A stretch of 33,670 nucleotides of DNA from Deltaproteobacteria bacterium. GTDB taxonomy: Bacteria; Desulfobacterota; JACPFL01. Positions 23,538 to 31,898 of this stretch are shown in pieces. Every line of letters starts with the position of its first letter. The first letter of the stretch is position 1. Position numbers and translations under genes: made by a program. The notes under the pieces were generated by a model. It saw only the letters and a program-made list of their open reading frames with translations, ran no database searches and was not told the origin of the DNA. Location: NCBI GenBank assembly GCA_016183025.1, contig JACPFL010000026.1:14859-48528 (forward strand), written 5' to 3'.

Positions 23538-24557
23538 CTAGTTCCGGGTGGGGGCGGCCCGCTGGAACCGCGCCACGGCGTTGTTGTGCTCCTCCAGGGT
23601 GGCGGAGAAGTGATGGGTCCCGTCGTTCCGGGAGACGAAGTAGAGGTAGTTGACGCGTGCGGGGTGGACCACGGCCATGATGGCGGCCCGGCCGGGGTTC
23701 GCGATCGGCCCGGGCGGCAGGCCCTCGATCTGGTACGTGTTGTACGGCGTGGACGCGCCGAGGTCCGTCTTGCGCACCGGGCCCTCGGGGCGCGGGGTGC
23801 CGTAGAGCACGGTGGGGTCGGCCTGGAGCCGCATCTGGCGGCGGAGCCGGTTGAGGAAGACGGCCGCGATCAGGGGACGCTCCTGGGCCACCGCCGCCTC
23901 CCGCTCCACGATCGAGGCCAGGGTGAGCACCGCGCGCTCGTCCAGGCCCAGCTCCTCACCGCGCTCCGCCAGCTCTGGGGTAAACACTTCGTGGAGGCGG
24001 GCGGCCATGGTGGCGATGATCTCGCCGGGCTCGGGCGCGCCGCGGAACCGATAGGTGTCCGGGAAGAGGTAGCCCTCGGCGCTGGCCGCCTCGATCCCGA
24101 GCGAGGCCAGGAACGCCTGGTCCGTCGCCTTCCGGAGGAAGGCCTCGGCCGTGACGATCCGCCGCTCCTCCAGGGCGGCGGCGATCTGGCGCATCGTGGC
24201 CCCCTCGGGGAAGGTGATCCCGTACTCGACCATCTCCCCCTTGAGCAGCCGCCGCAGGATCTCCTTGGGGCGCATGGTCCCGTTCAGCTCGTAGCGTCCG
24301 GCCTGGATCCGGGTGGTGGCTCCGCTGACGAAGGCCAGCAGGGCGAAGACCCGCGCCTCCCGGATGAGCCCTTCGCGTTCCAGCAACTGCGTGATCTCCT
24401 GGAACCGCATCCCCGCCGGGATGTCGATCAGCTTCGGGGTGGGATCGGTCGAGGCGGGCACCGAGGCCAGGGTGTAGCCGACGAGGAGCGCCAGGGCCGC
24501 CAGGGCTCCGAGGGCGGCAACCGCCCGCATCCAGCGCGGCGGCCGATCGGCCGTCAT
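23538..24557 (-). CDS. mltG: Endolytic peptidoglycan transglycosylase MltG (YceG)
   Basis: Cuts nascent glycan strands at the inner membrane and sets their length. The 339-residue protein has an N-terminal anchor (about 12-33), a LysM-like region with IPAGMRFQEI, and the catalytic YceG domain. The signature ASIVEREAA contains the catalytic glutamate (Glu218), preceded by EGYLFPDTYRF and followed by LQADPTVLYG, STPYNTYQIEGLPPGPIANPG and the YFV-x-HHFS segment. Its ATG overlaps the ruvX stop (ATGA); the pairing with ruvX/yqgF is common in bacteria. Confidence 0.96.
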   Translation of the reverse strand: MTADRPPRWMRAVAALGALAALALLVGYTLASVPASTDPTPKLIDIPAGMRFQEITQLLEREGLIREARVFALLAFVSGATTRIQAGRYELNGTMRPKEILRRLLKGEMVEYGITFPEGATMRQIAAALEERRIVTAEAFLRKATDQAFLASLGIEAASAEGYLFPDTYRFRGAPEPGEIIATMAARLHEVFTPELAERGEELGLDERAVLTLASIVEREAAVAQERPLIAAVFLNRLRRQMRLQADPTVLYGTPRPEGPVRKTDLGASTPYNTYQIEGLPPGPIANPGRAAIMAVVHPARVNYLYFVSRNDGTHHFSATLEEHNNAVARFQRAAPTRN

Positions 24558-24982
24558 CCCCGCGCTCCGCCGGAACGGTCCAGGTACCCCTGGAGGATGA
24601 AGGCGGCGGCCATCTTGTCGATCACCTTGCGCCGCTTGCGGCGAGAGAGGTCGGCCTCGAAGAGCGCGCGCTCCGCGCCGATGGTCGAGAGCCGCTCGTC
24701 CCAGGTCACGACCGGCACGGGGAGGGCCTTCTCCAGGGCCCTCACGAAGCTCAGGACGAGCTGCGCCTGGGGACCAAGGGTCCCGTCCATGTTCTTCGGG
24801 AGGCCGACGACCACCGTGTCGATCTGGTGCTCGTGGATCAGGCGTGTCAGCGCCTGGAGGTCTGCCGCCAGGGTGGCCCGGCGGATCGTGGTCAGGCCCT
24901 GGGCAGTCCAGCCCAGCTCGTCGCTCTTGGCCACGCCGATGGTCTTGCTCCCGACATCCAGCCCCAGCGCCCGCACGGTCAT
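24554..24982 (-). CDS. ruvX: Putative pre-16S rRNA nuclease YqgF/RuvX
   Basis: A 142-residue RNase H-fold nuclease. The opening LGLDVGSKTIGVA has the first catalytic aspartate (Asp9); GLPKNMDGT and WDERLST supply further conserved positions, and the C-terminal DKMAAAFILQGYL contains the last acidic residue. The family trims the 5' end of 16S rRNA, and the Holliday-junction resolvase role is disputed. ATG 24982 is chosen from homology; no Shine-Dalgarno sequence precedes it, but a four-codon ORF ends across its start (see separate entry). Confidence 0.93.
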   Translation of the reverse strand: MTVRALGLDVGSKTIGVAKSDELGWTAQGLTTIRRATLAADLQALTRLIHEHQIDTVVVGLPKNMDGTLGPQAQLVLSFVRALEKALPVPVVTWDERLSTIGAERALFEADLSRRKRRKVIDKMAAAFILQGYLDRSGGARG

Positions 24983-24993
24983 CGCGCGCCCAT
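24979..24993 (-). other. Four-codon upstream ORF overlapping the ruvX start
   Basis: ATG 24993 reads Met-Gly-Ala-Arg-stop, and its TGA overlaps the ruvX ATG in ATGA. The uORF ATG lies nine bases after a -10 box, so ribosomes could load on it as a leaderless message and re-initiate at ruvX, which has no ribosome site. Purely an inference from arrangement. Confidence 0.3.
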
Positions 24994-25002
24994 GACAGAT
25001 CG

Positions 25003-25032
25003 AGTGTAGTGAAGAGACGTCCGGACCGTCAA
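25003..25032 (-). promoter_or_regulatory. Promoter of ruvX-mltG
   Basis: Minus strand: TTGACG (25032-25027), 18 bp, TACACT (25008-25003). Start near 24996, leaving a leader of about 14 nt to ruvX and three to the upstream mini-ORF. Confidence 0.55.
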
Positions 25033-25093
25033 GACGACCGGCCTTCCGGGGGGCTGTGAGGCGCGCGGGCGCGACGTGATGCGGGCCGGCAGC

Positions 25094-25122
25094 TTGACAG
25101 CCGGAGCGGACTCTGTGATAAG
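25094..25122 (+). promoter_or_regulatory. Promoter of the small HEAT-repeat gene
   Basis: Perfect TTGACA (25094-25099), 17 bp, GATAAG (25117-25122). The leader of about 44 nt holds GGAGG (25130-25134) and a possible 11-codon ORF from GTG 25141 whose TGA overlaps GTG 25173. Confidence 0.5.
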
Positions 25123-25172
25123 AACCGCTGGAGGGTGCGCGTGCGGCCGAGGACGGAACCGGAGTCAACTTC

Positions 25173-25742
25173 GTGAAGGGCTCGCTCAGGCGGGAGGTCC
25201 TGGTCAAGGCCCTGGTGGACCGCAATGAGGCCGTCCGCCGCTCGGCGGCGGAGGCGCTCGAGCAGTTCGAGGCCAAGCTCGCGCTGCCGGGACTGATCGA
25301 GTCCTGGCAGCAAGGCGACAAGGTCACCCGGATCAGCATCGTCTACGCCCTGACCCGGATCTACGATGATCGGGCCGACGCCCTCCTGCTCCAATCCCTG
25401 GAGGACCCTACGGAGGACGTCCGGGCGGCCGCGCTGCGGGCGCTCCAGGACCGGCCGGGGGTGGACTACGCCGGCCCCCTGATGAAGCGCCTGGGCGACG
25501 ACAGCAAGGTCATCCGCTGCCTGGCGATCGAAACCCTGGGCTCACTGCGGTGCCGCCGGGCGGCGGAGCACCTGCTTCCCCTGCTGGGGCATCCCGACCT
25601 GGAGGTGGTGCAGCGGACGGTGGTGGCGTTGGGCCGCATGCGGGACAACCGGGCTGAGATCCCGCTGCTCACCCTGGCGGACGTGGAGGACGGCTACACG
25701 CGGAGCCTGGTGATCACGGCGCTGGGCGAGCTGGACCTCTGA
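25173..25742 (+). CDS. HEAT-repeat (PBS-lyase type) protein
   Basis: A 189-residue all-helical repeat protein. About six units of roughly 31 residues repeat a pattern like DPTEDVRAAALRALQD and DDSKVIRCLAIETLGSL, typical of PBS-lyase-like HEAT repeats, which serve as protein-binding scaffolds. There is no catalytic domain, signal peptide or membrane segment. GTG 25173 has GGAG eight bases upstream. The gene ends 14 bases from the end of the convergent HD-GYP gene and lies next to a second, larger HEAT-repeat gene, suggesting a shared pathway. Partner unknown. Confidence 0.85.
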   Translation: MKGSLRREVLVKALVDRNEAVRRSAAEALEQFEAKLALPGLIESWQQGDKVTRISIVYALTRIYDDRADALLLQSLEDPTEDVRAAALRALQDRPGVDYAGPLMKRLGDDSKVIRCLAIETLGSLRCRRAAEHLLPLLGHPDLEVVQRTVVALGRMRDNRAEIPLLTLADVEDGYTRSLVITALGELDL

Positions 25743-25756
25743 CGCCGCCGCGCATC

Positions 25757-27100
25757 CTACAGAAACGCGCCGACGTCGATCCCCTTCAGGGCCGGGTCCA
25801 TCGCGCCCGCGATGACCACGCCGGCCTCCCGCAGGTCGATCTGCCGGGCCTCCGGCAGCCGTCCCCCCTCGCGGTCGAAGATCACCTTCACCGTCGGCCG
25901 GAGCGGGTCCTCGGGGTGAACCCGGGCGACCACGGCCAGCTCGTTGGAGGACAGGCGGACCAGGCTCCCGATGGGGTGCATCCCCATCATGTCGATGAAG
26001 ATGCGGGCGAGGTCCGGGTCGAAGTTCGTCCCCGCCAGGCCGCGGATGATCTCCACGGCCTCGTACGGGGAGTAGCGACGCTGGTAACAGCGCAGGGTCG
26101 TGAGCGCGTCGTAGCAGTCGCCCAGGGCCACGATCATCCCGAACAGGCTGGGGCGGTCGACTTCGGTGAGCGAGGGGTAGCCCTGGAGGTTGTACTGGGC
26201 GTGGTGCTCCAGGACCGCCTGGACCGAGGGCTCGGTGACCCCCTCCATCTTCGCCACGATCTCGGCCCCCGTGATGGGGTGTCGCTTCACCTCCTCGAAC
26301 TCCTGCGGCGCGAGCCGGGCCGGTTTCCGGATGAGGTCGAGGGCGACCAGGGTCTTGCCGATGTCGTGGAGCAGCGCCCCCATGCCGAGCTCGGCGAGCT
26401 GCGCCCCCTTGAGCTTGAGGGCCTCGCCCATGGCGAGCGAGATGATGCAGACGTTCACGGAGTGGTTGAAGGTGTACTCGTCGTAGCTCTTGAGCATCGC
26501 CAGGCCGAGCATGCTGCTCCGGTCGCGGAGCACGTAGTCGGCCATGTCCTGCACGACGCGGCGGGCGCGGTCGGCCCGGGGGATCTTGCCCAGTCGCACG
26601 TCCCGAAAGGCATCGATGACCGTCTGGAGGGCGTCGGCGTAGACCTGGCGAGGGGGGGGGAGCTCCTCGGGGCCCGCGGCGATCTGGCCCACCTCGATGT
26701 GGCGCACGCCGGCGGCCGCCATGACGCCGGCCAGCGCGTCCTTGCCCTCGCTCCCCCCCCGGGCCAGCGCGGTCACGAGGACGCCCAGCTCCTCCACGGT
26801 GACCCCTGGCAGGAAGCTCACCTTCTGGAGGTTGTGCTGGGCGAATCGGGCCGCGAGCTCGGGGAACTTCCCATCGGTGTCGTAGAAGGTCTCCTCCTCG
26901 AACACGAGCAGCCCCTCGACCATGCCGAGGACGAGCCGGGGCTTGCTGGCGAGCAGGCCGGTCAGCAGCAGGTGTGACTCCCGGACCGGCTGGACGATGG
27001 CCGGATGGCCGGCAGGGTAGAGGCTCCGGCCCCGCACGGCGCGGTTCAGCCCCTTCAGGATCCCTTCCAGCTTATCGTGGACCTGGCTCACTTCTGGCAC
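25757..27100 (-). CDS. HD-GYP domain protein with N-terminal LYPxxHP domain
   Basis: A 447-residue protein. Residues 1-145 form a domain with LYPAGHP (27-33) and GVRHIEV (131-137) that is also present in the HEAT protein encoded upstream. Residues 200-375 are an HD-GYP domain, the class that hydrolyses cyclic di-GMP: NHSVNVC (His213), LLHDIGK (His245, Asp246, Lys249), HPITGAE (His274), HH (299-300), GYP (307-309) and GDCYDAL (Asp328). The usual HHExxDGxGYP is HHAQYNLQGYP, so the metal-binding histidines remain but the intervening acidic and glycine residues are changed. Activity may be altered. GTG 27100 has GAGGG seven bases upstream. It lies 47 bp after the HEAT gene. Confidence 0.9.
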   Translation of the reverse strand: MPEVSQVHDKLEGILKGLNRAVRGRSLYPAGHPAIVQPVRESHLLLTGLLASKPRLVLGMVEGLLVFEEETFYDTDGKFPELAARFAQHNLQKVSFLPGVTVEELGVLVTALARGGSEGKDALAGVMAAAGVRHIEVGQIAAGPEELPPPRQVYADALQTVIDAFRDVRLGKIPRADRARRVVQDMADYVLRDRSSMLGLAMLKSYDEYTFNHSVNVCIISLAMGEALKLKGAQLAELGMGALLHDIGKTLVALDLIRKPARLAPQEFEEVKRHPITGAEIVAKMEGVTEPSVQAVLEHHAQYNLQGYPSLTEVDRPSLFGMIVALGDCYDALTTLRCYQRRYSPYEAVEIIRGLAGTNFDPDLARIFIDMMGMHPIGSLVRLSSNELAVVARVHPEDPLRPTVKVIFDREGGRLPEARQIDLREAGVVIAGAMDPALKGIDVGAFL

Positions 27101-27147
27101 GTGGCGTCCCTCTGCCGCACCTCTCTCCTGGGCCCCGCGTCCGGTCC

Positions 27148-28890
27148 CTAGGACCGGCCTCCCGGCTGCATCTTGGCCGCACGCAGGGCGCGCTGGCAGA
27201 TCTCCCGGACCGGCGCGTGACGGTCGGTGGCGGCGGCCTCCAGCGCCCGGAGCGCCGGGAAGCTCCCGATCTCCGCCAGGGCGGCGGCCGCGGCGACGCG
27301 CAGCTCGTTGACCCGCACCCGCCGGAGCCAGGAGCGGCTGCGGAGCACCTTGGCCAGGGGCTCCACCACCTCCTCCCCGCCGATCCGCCCCAGGGCGCGG
27401 ATCGCCTCCCGGCGGACCTGGAACTTCCAGGAACGCGTCGAGCGCGGACCCACGAGCCGGAGCAGGGCTGGCGCCGCGGCGCGGTCGCCCATGGCCCCCA
27501 GGGCCGCGATGGCCTCCAGGCAGAGCTGATGGTCACGGGCGCCCAGGCAGGCGGTGAGCAGGCGACTGGCCTCCCGGGTGCCGATCCTGCCCAGGCCCCG
27601 GACCGCTGCCCGCTTGACCCGAATGTCGGGGTGCGCGAGCCCCGGGCGCAGGCACTGGACCGCCCCCGGGCCCCCCAGTTCGGTGATGACCGCGGCCGCA
27701 TTCTGGGCCATCTCCCACCGCCGGTCGCTCAAGGCGCCGGCGAGCAGGGGGAACAGGGCTTCTGTCCGGCCCGCCACCAGCGGGAGCAGCTTGGAGCGCT
27801 GCAGAGGATCCCCGATGAGCAGGCGCCGCACGATGGCCGGCAACGGCGCATCCCCCAGCGCCGCCAGGACCTGCAGGATCGGCTGCTCCTCGGCACGGAG
27901 CCCTCGGGCCACGCGCGTGATGAGGTCGTCGACCACGGCCGGGTCGCACAGGGCCCGGAGGGCCTCCTCCGCCCGAGCCCGAATCTCCGCGTCGGGCTTG
28001 ACCGCGGGGCTCGCATGGCGGGCGAAGGCGACCGGGGCTCCGAGCATCGCCTCGAGCCCCGTCAGGGCATAGAGCGACTGGGCCAGGGAGAGGACCTCGC
28101 CGGCCAGCGGCATGTACCGCCTGGGTTCCTGCTCGGCCTCGAGCCGGGAGAGGAGCTGGTCGAGCTGGGCCGACTGGGACGGGGGGAGCTTGGGAGCCGG
28201 CTCTGCGGAAGGTGGTTCCTTCCCCGCCTCCGGCGACGCCTCGGCTTCGGAGGACATGGGCGGCTGCTCGGCCTGCAGCTCCATGGCCTCCATGGCCAAG
28301 CCCCCCTCAAACTGGTTGGTCAGCTCCTCCGCCGCCGGCGGCTCCACCTCGCCGACCTCGGCCTCGACCCGTTCCTCGCGCGCCTGGAACCCGGCCTGCT
28401 CCGGGGCCTCTCCGCTGCTCGCGGTCCCTTCCTGCTGGATCAGCTTCTCGAACGCGCTCTCCTCGATCCGGATGTGCTGGACGCCGCGATCCCTCAGGAT
28501 CTGGGCCGCGCCGCCGAGCTTCCGGACCTCCTCGGCCTCGAGGCTCAAGAGCTCGACCAGGTGGAGGAGGTCCTGGGCCGTGAGCTGCGGGGTCATCTCG
28601 AAGATACGGGCCCGACGGCGGAAGAGATCCTCCGCGAGGGCACGGAGCACGGCGTTCTGCAGAGCCAGGGCGGCCCCCTGCACGGCGAAGCCACGGGCGC
28701 CGATGCTGAACTGGAGCCCGTCGCCCGGCAGCAGGGCCCGGATGGTCGCCGCGCACCGCTCGAGCGAGGCGCCCCGCGCAGGATGAGTGGAGGGGTAGAG
28801 CTTGCAGGCCCGCAGGGCCTTGGCGATCTCCAGCAGGGCGTCCTCGGCCTTCCGGGCAGCGGCCCCGGGGGACTCGGGGCGGGCGATCAT
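27148..28890 (-). CDS. HEAT-repeat protein with N-terminal LYPxxHP domain
   Basis: A 580-residue cytoplasmic protein. Residues 10-145 carry the same domain as the neighbouring HD-GYP protein (LYPSTHP at 31-37, GVQHIRI at 136-142). A Glu/Pro/Ala-rich linker follows (about 155-260), then a helical region and at least eight HEAT/PBS-lyase-like repeats to the C-terminus, including DIRVKRAAVRGLGRIGTREA and RREAIRALGRIGGEEV. No enzyme motif is visible, so it is probably a scaffold. ATG 28890 lies 37 bases after the expected transcript start, with GAGGA upstream; ATG 28935 is inside the -10 box and cannot be used. It is first in a two-gene operon with the HD-GYP gene. Confidence 0.85.
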   Translation of the reverse strand: MIARPESPGAAARKAEDALLEIAKALRACKLYPSTHPARGASLERCAATIRALLPGDGLQFSIGARGFAVQGAALALQNAVLRALAEDLFRRRARIFEMTPQLTAQDLLHLVELLSLEAEEVRKLGGAAQILRDRGVQHIRIEESAFEKLIQQEGTASSGEAPEQAGFQAREERVEAEVGEVEPPAAEELTNQFEGGLAMEAMELQAEQPPMSSEAEASPEAGKEPPSAEPAPKLPPSQSAQLDQLLSRLEAEQEPRRYMPLAGEVLSLAQSLYALTGLEAMLGAPVAFARHASPAVKPDAEIRARAEEALRALCDPAVVDDLITRVARGLRAEEQPILQVLAALGDAPLPAIVRRLLIGDPLQRSKLLPLVAGRTEALFPLLAGALSDRRWEMAQNAAAVITELGGPGAVQCLRPGLAHPDIRVKRAAVRGLGRIGTREASRLLTACLGARDHQLCLEAIAALGAMGDRAAAPALLRLVGPRSTRSWKFQVRREAIRALGRIGGEEVVEPLAKVLRSRSWLRRVRVNELRVAAAAALAEIGSFPALRALEAAATDRHAPVREICQRALRAAKMQPGGRS

Positions 28891-28933
28891 CGTTCTATCA
28901 TCCTCGCGAGCCGTCAAAGAAAATCCTGAAGGC

Positions 28934-28961
28934 ATTATAGAGTGATCCCCCCTTGTGTCAA
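28934..28961 (-). promoter_or_regulatory. Strong promoter of the HEAT/HD-GYP operon
   Basis: Minus strand: perfect TTGACA (28961-28956), 16 bp, perfect TATAAT (28939-28934). Start near 28927. This is the closest match to the sigma-70 consensus in the window. Confidence 0.75.
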
Positions 28962-29007
28962 TTCCACACCCGTGCTGAGAAGCGTAGCGCCAGGCCTGCA
29001 CCGCCAC

Positions 29008-29023
29008 TGTGATCCCCGTCAAC
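29008..29023. promoter_or_regulatory. Second CRP-type operator, imperfect
   Basis: TGTGATCCCCGTCAAC shares its first 14 bases exactly with the perfect site at 11351-11366, but its right half is TCAAC rather than TCACA. It lies between the divergent promoters of the HEAT/HD-GYP operon and radA, centred about 53 bp before the radA start and 88 bp before the HEAT start. Confidence 0.5.
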
Positions 29024-29033
29024 ATCGAGCCCC

Positions 29034-29062
29034 TTCCCCGGGCTACCGGGTGCCATTATAAT
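29034..29062 (+). promoter_or_regulatory. Promoter of radA-serS, with weak -35
   Basis: Perfect TATAAT (29057-29062) with only TTCCCC (29034-29039) at the -35 position, 17 bp upstream. Start near 29069. A poor -35 with an upstream CRP-type site is what an activator-dependent promoter would look like. Confidence 0.5.
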
Positions 29063-29105
29063 GACGCTGAGATCGTCGCATCTCCGATCTGAAGGATGGT
29101 GGCCC

Positions 29106-30473
29106 ATGGTCCGGATCCGGACTGTCTACACGTGCCAGGGGTGTGGCTACAAGAGCCCGCGATGGCTGGGGAGGTGCCCGGACTGTGGCCAGTGGAACAC
29201 CCTGGTCGAGGAACGGGTCGTGGAGCCGGGCCGAGAACGGCGCGGTGCCAGGCCCGCACAGGACCCCCGCGTGGCTCCGCTCCCGATCGGGGCGATCCAG
29301 AGCCAGGCCGAGGCCCGGGTCCGCACCGGGATCGGCGAGCTGGACCGCGTGCTGGGCGGCGGGATCGTCCCGGGCTCCCTGGTGCTGATCGGCGGGGACC
29401 CGGGGATCGGGAAGAGCACGCTGCTGCTGCAGGCCATGGAGCAGCTGGCCCGCGACGGGCGCACGGTCCTCTACGTCTCGGGGGAGGAGTCTCCCCAGCA
29501 GATCAAGCTCCGCGGCGAGCGTCTGGGGGTCGGCGCGCCGACCCTCTACGTCCTGGCCGAGACCTGCCTGGAGCGGCTGCTGGAGGAGGTCGAGCGCCTG
29601 TCGCCGGCCGTGCTGGTGATCGACTCCATCCAGACGATCTACACCGCCGAGGTCGAGAGCGCCCCCGGGAGCGTGAGCCAGGTGCGGGAGACCTGCGGGA
29701 AGCTCATGACGGTGGCCAAGGGCCGGGGCATCTCGACCTTCCTGATCGGCCACGTGACCAAGGAGGGGGCCATCGCCGGCCCGCGGGTCCTCGAGCACAT
29801 GGTGGACACGGTCCTCTACTTCGAGGGGGACCGCGGCCATCCCTATCGGATCCTCCGGGCGGTGAAGAACCGCTTCGGCTCCACCAACGAGCTGGGCGTG
29901 TTCGCCATGAAGGAGGTCGGCCTGGAGGAGGTCACCAACCCCTCCGAGCTCTTCCTGTCGGAGCGCCCGCTGGGCGTCTCGGGCTCGGTGGTGGTCCCGA
30001 GCCTGGAGGGGACCCGGCCGATCCTGGTAGAGCTGCAGGCCCTGGTCTCGGGATCGAGCCTCGCCCTGCCGCGCCGCACGACGATGGGGGTGGACCACAA
30101 CCGGGTGGGCCTGCTCGTGGCGGTCCTCGAGAAGAAGGTGGGGCTGCACCTGCTGAACCAGGACATCTTCGTGAACGTGGCTGGCGGGATCAAGCTGGTG
30201 GAGCCCGCCGTGGACCTGGGGATCGTGGTCGCGGTGGCCTCGAGCTTTCTGGAGCGGCCCGTGGACGCGCGGACCGTGGTGATGGGGGAGGTGGGGTTGG
30301 CGGGCGAGATCCGGGCCGTGGCCCAGGTGGAGGTGCGGATCCGGGAGGCCGAGAAGCTCGGCTTCACCCGGGCCCTGCTGCCGGAGCGCAACCTCGGCCG
30401 GCTGACCCTCACCTCGGCCATTGACCTGGTAGGGGTCTCCGCCGTGAAGGATGCCCTGGAGGTCCTCTTCTGA
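29106..30473 (+). CDS. radA: DNA repair protein RadA (Sms)
   Basis: A 455-residue RecA-like motor that aids branch migration in recombinational repair. It has an N-terminal zinc finger (Cys10, Cys13, Cys24, Cys27), Walker [11 protein letters not shown] (96-105), Walker [10 protein letters not shown], the RadA-specific KNRFG (254-258), and a C-terminal Lon-like domain (about 290-455). ATG 29106 is right for the family opening; an in-frame ATG at 29061 overlaps the -10 box. Its stop overlaps the serS ATG by one base. Confidence 0.97.
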   Translation: MVRIRTVYTCQGCGYKSPRWLGRCPDCGQWNTLVEERVVEPGRERRGARPAQDPRVAPLPIGAIQSQAEARVRTGIGELDRVLGGGIVPGSLVLIGGDPGIGKSTLLLQAMEQLARDGRTVLYVSGEESPQQIKLRGERLGVGAPTLYVLAETCLERLLEEVERLSPAVLVIDSIQTIYTAEVESAPGSVSQVRETCGKLMTVAKGRGISTFLIGHVTKEGAIAGPRVLEHMVDTVLYFEGDRGHPYRILRAVKNRFGSTNELGVFAMKEVGLEEVTNPSELFLSERPLGVSGSVVVPSLEGTRPILVELQALVSGSSLALPRRTTMGVDHNRVGLLVAVLEKKVGLHLLNQDIFVNVAGGIKLVEPAVDLGIVVAVASSFLERPVDARTVVMGEVGLAGEIRAVAQVEVRIREAEKLGFTRALLPERNLGRLTLTSAIDLVGVSAVKDALEVLF

Positions 30474-31747
30474 TGCTGGACCTGCGGTTCGTCCGCCAGC
30501 ACCTGCCGGACGTGCGCGAGATGCTCGCCCGGCGGGGCCTCGCCCTGGACCTGGACGAGTTCGTCCGGCTGGACGCGGAGCACCGCGAGGTCCTGCGCGA
30601 GGTGGAGCAGCTCCGCGCGACGCGCAACCTCGTCTCGGAGCGGATCGCGGACCTGAAGAAGCGGGGGGAGCCCGTGGACTCCCAGGTGGCCGAGATGCGG
30701 GAGGTCTCGGCGAAGGTCAAGGAGCTGGAGGGGGCCCTGGCCGAAAAGGAGCAGGCGCTGGAGGGACTGCTGGCGGTCATCCCCAACATGCCCCACCCCT
30801 CCGTCCCCCTCGGGGTCGGTGGCTCGGCCAATCAGGTTGTGCGGAGCTGGGGGGAGCCGCCCGTGTTCGCCTTCACGCCCCGCCCCCACTGGGAGCTGGG
30901 CGAAGCGCTGGGGATCCTCGACCTGCAGCGGGCGGCCAAGATCGCCGGCGCCCGCTTCGCGCTGTACCGGGGCGCCGGCGCCCGGCTGGAGCGGGGCCTG
31001 ATGAACTTCATGCTGGACCTGCACACCCGCGAGCATGGCTACGTGGAGGTCCTGCCGCCGCTGCTGGCCAACCGGACGAGCTTCTACGGGACCGCGAACC
31101 TCCCGAAGTTCGAGGAGGAGCTGTTCAAGGTCGAGGACTCGGATTTCTACCTGATCCCCACGGCCGAGGTGCCCGTCACCAACATCCACCAGAACGAGCT
31201 CCTGGAGGCCTCGGCCCTGCCCATCCGGTATGTCGCCTGGACGCCCTGCTTCCGCCGGGAGGCCGGCTCGTACGGGAAGGACGTGCGCGGGCTGATCCGC
31301 CTGCACCAGTTCAACAAGGTCGAGCTGGTCAAGTTCGTCATGCCGGAGACCTCGTATGATGAGCTGGAGGCGCTGACCCGGGAGGCCGAGGCCGTGCTCC
31401 AGCGGCTGGGGCTCGCCTACCGCGTCGTGGCGCTCTGCACAGGGGACCTGGGGTTCGCCTCCGCCAAGACCTACGACCTGGAGGTCTGGCTGCCCGGGCA
31501 GGGCGACTACCGCGAGATCTCCTCCTGCTCGAACTTCGAGGACTTCCAGGCACGCCGGGCGAACATCCGGTACCGCCCGGCCGGCCGAGGCAAGCCGCGC
31601 TTCGTGCACACCCTGAATGGCTCCGGGCTGGCCATCGGGCGCACGGTCGTCGCCATCCTGGAGAACTACCAGCAAGCCGACGGCAGCGTGCTCATCCCCG
31701 AGGCGCTGCGCCCGTACATGGACGGTCTGGAGCGCCTCTCCCTGTAG
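30473..31747 (+). CDS. serS: Seryl-tRNA synthetase
   Basis: A 424-residue class II synthetase that charges tRNA-Ser (and tRNA-Sec where present). The N-terminal helical arm (about 25-100) is a coiled coil that grips the tRNA long variable arm. Motif 2 is [15 protein letters not shown] (260-274) and motif 3 is [18 protein letters not shown] (383-400), with the expected TAEVPVTN and [12 protein letters not shown] between. It starts on the last base of the radA stop. Seryl-tRNA synthetase would also be the first step for the selenocysteine predicted in selD. Confidence 0.97.
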   Translation: MLDLRFVRQHLPDVREMLARRGLALDLDEFVRLDAEHREVLREVEQLRATRNLVSERIADLKKRGEPVDSQVAEMREVSAKVKELEGALAEKEQALEGLLAVIPNMPHPSVPLGVGGSANQVVRSWGEPPVFAFTPRPHWELGEALGILDLQRAAKIAGARFALYRGAGARLERGLMNFMLDLHTREHGYVEVLPPLLANRTSFYGTANLPKFEEELFKVEDSDFYLIPTAEVPVTNIHQNELLEASALPIRYVAWTPCFRREAGSYGKDVRGLIRLHQFNKVELVKFVMPETSYDELEALTREAEAVLQRLGLAYRVVALCTGDLGFASAKTYDLEVWLPGQGDYREISSCSNFEDFQARRANIRYRPAGRGKPRFVHTLNGSGLAIGRTVVAILENYQQADGSVLIPEALRPYMDGLERLSL

Positions 31748-31822
31748 CTTTCCGGGCCCTCCCCGGCGCCTTGCGCGCTCTCGTCCAGGCGGCAGTGCCC
31801 GCGTCGATCCCGGAGCCGCGGG

Positions 31823-31858
31823 TTGGCAAGGCAGCCGCCGGCAGGCTATGATGCCGGC
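31823..31858 (+). promoter_or_regulatory. Promoter of epimerase gene, with inverted repeat across the -10 box
   Basis: TTGGCA (31823-31828), 18 bp, TATGAT (31847-31852). A perfect inverted repeat GCCGGCA-N8-TGCCGGC (31837-31843 and 31852-31858) brackets the -10 box, where a repressor could bind. In such GC-rich DNA it may be chance. Confidence 0.5.
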
Positions 31859-31898
31859 CGAGTCAGCAGGGCCCCGAGCCCGGGGAAGGAGGGGGGCC

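Noticed and set aside
28935-28937. ATG next to the -10 box as the start of the HEAT gene
   Set aside because: It overlaps the TATAAT itself and so lies upstream of the transcript start; ATG 28890 has a ribosome site and precedes the conserved domain.
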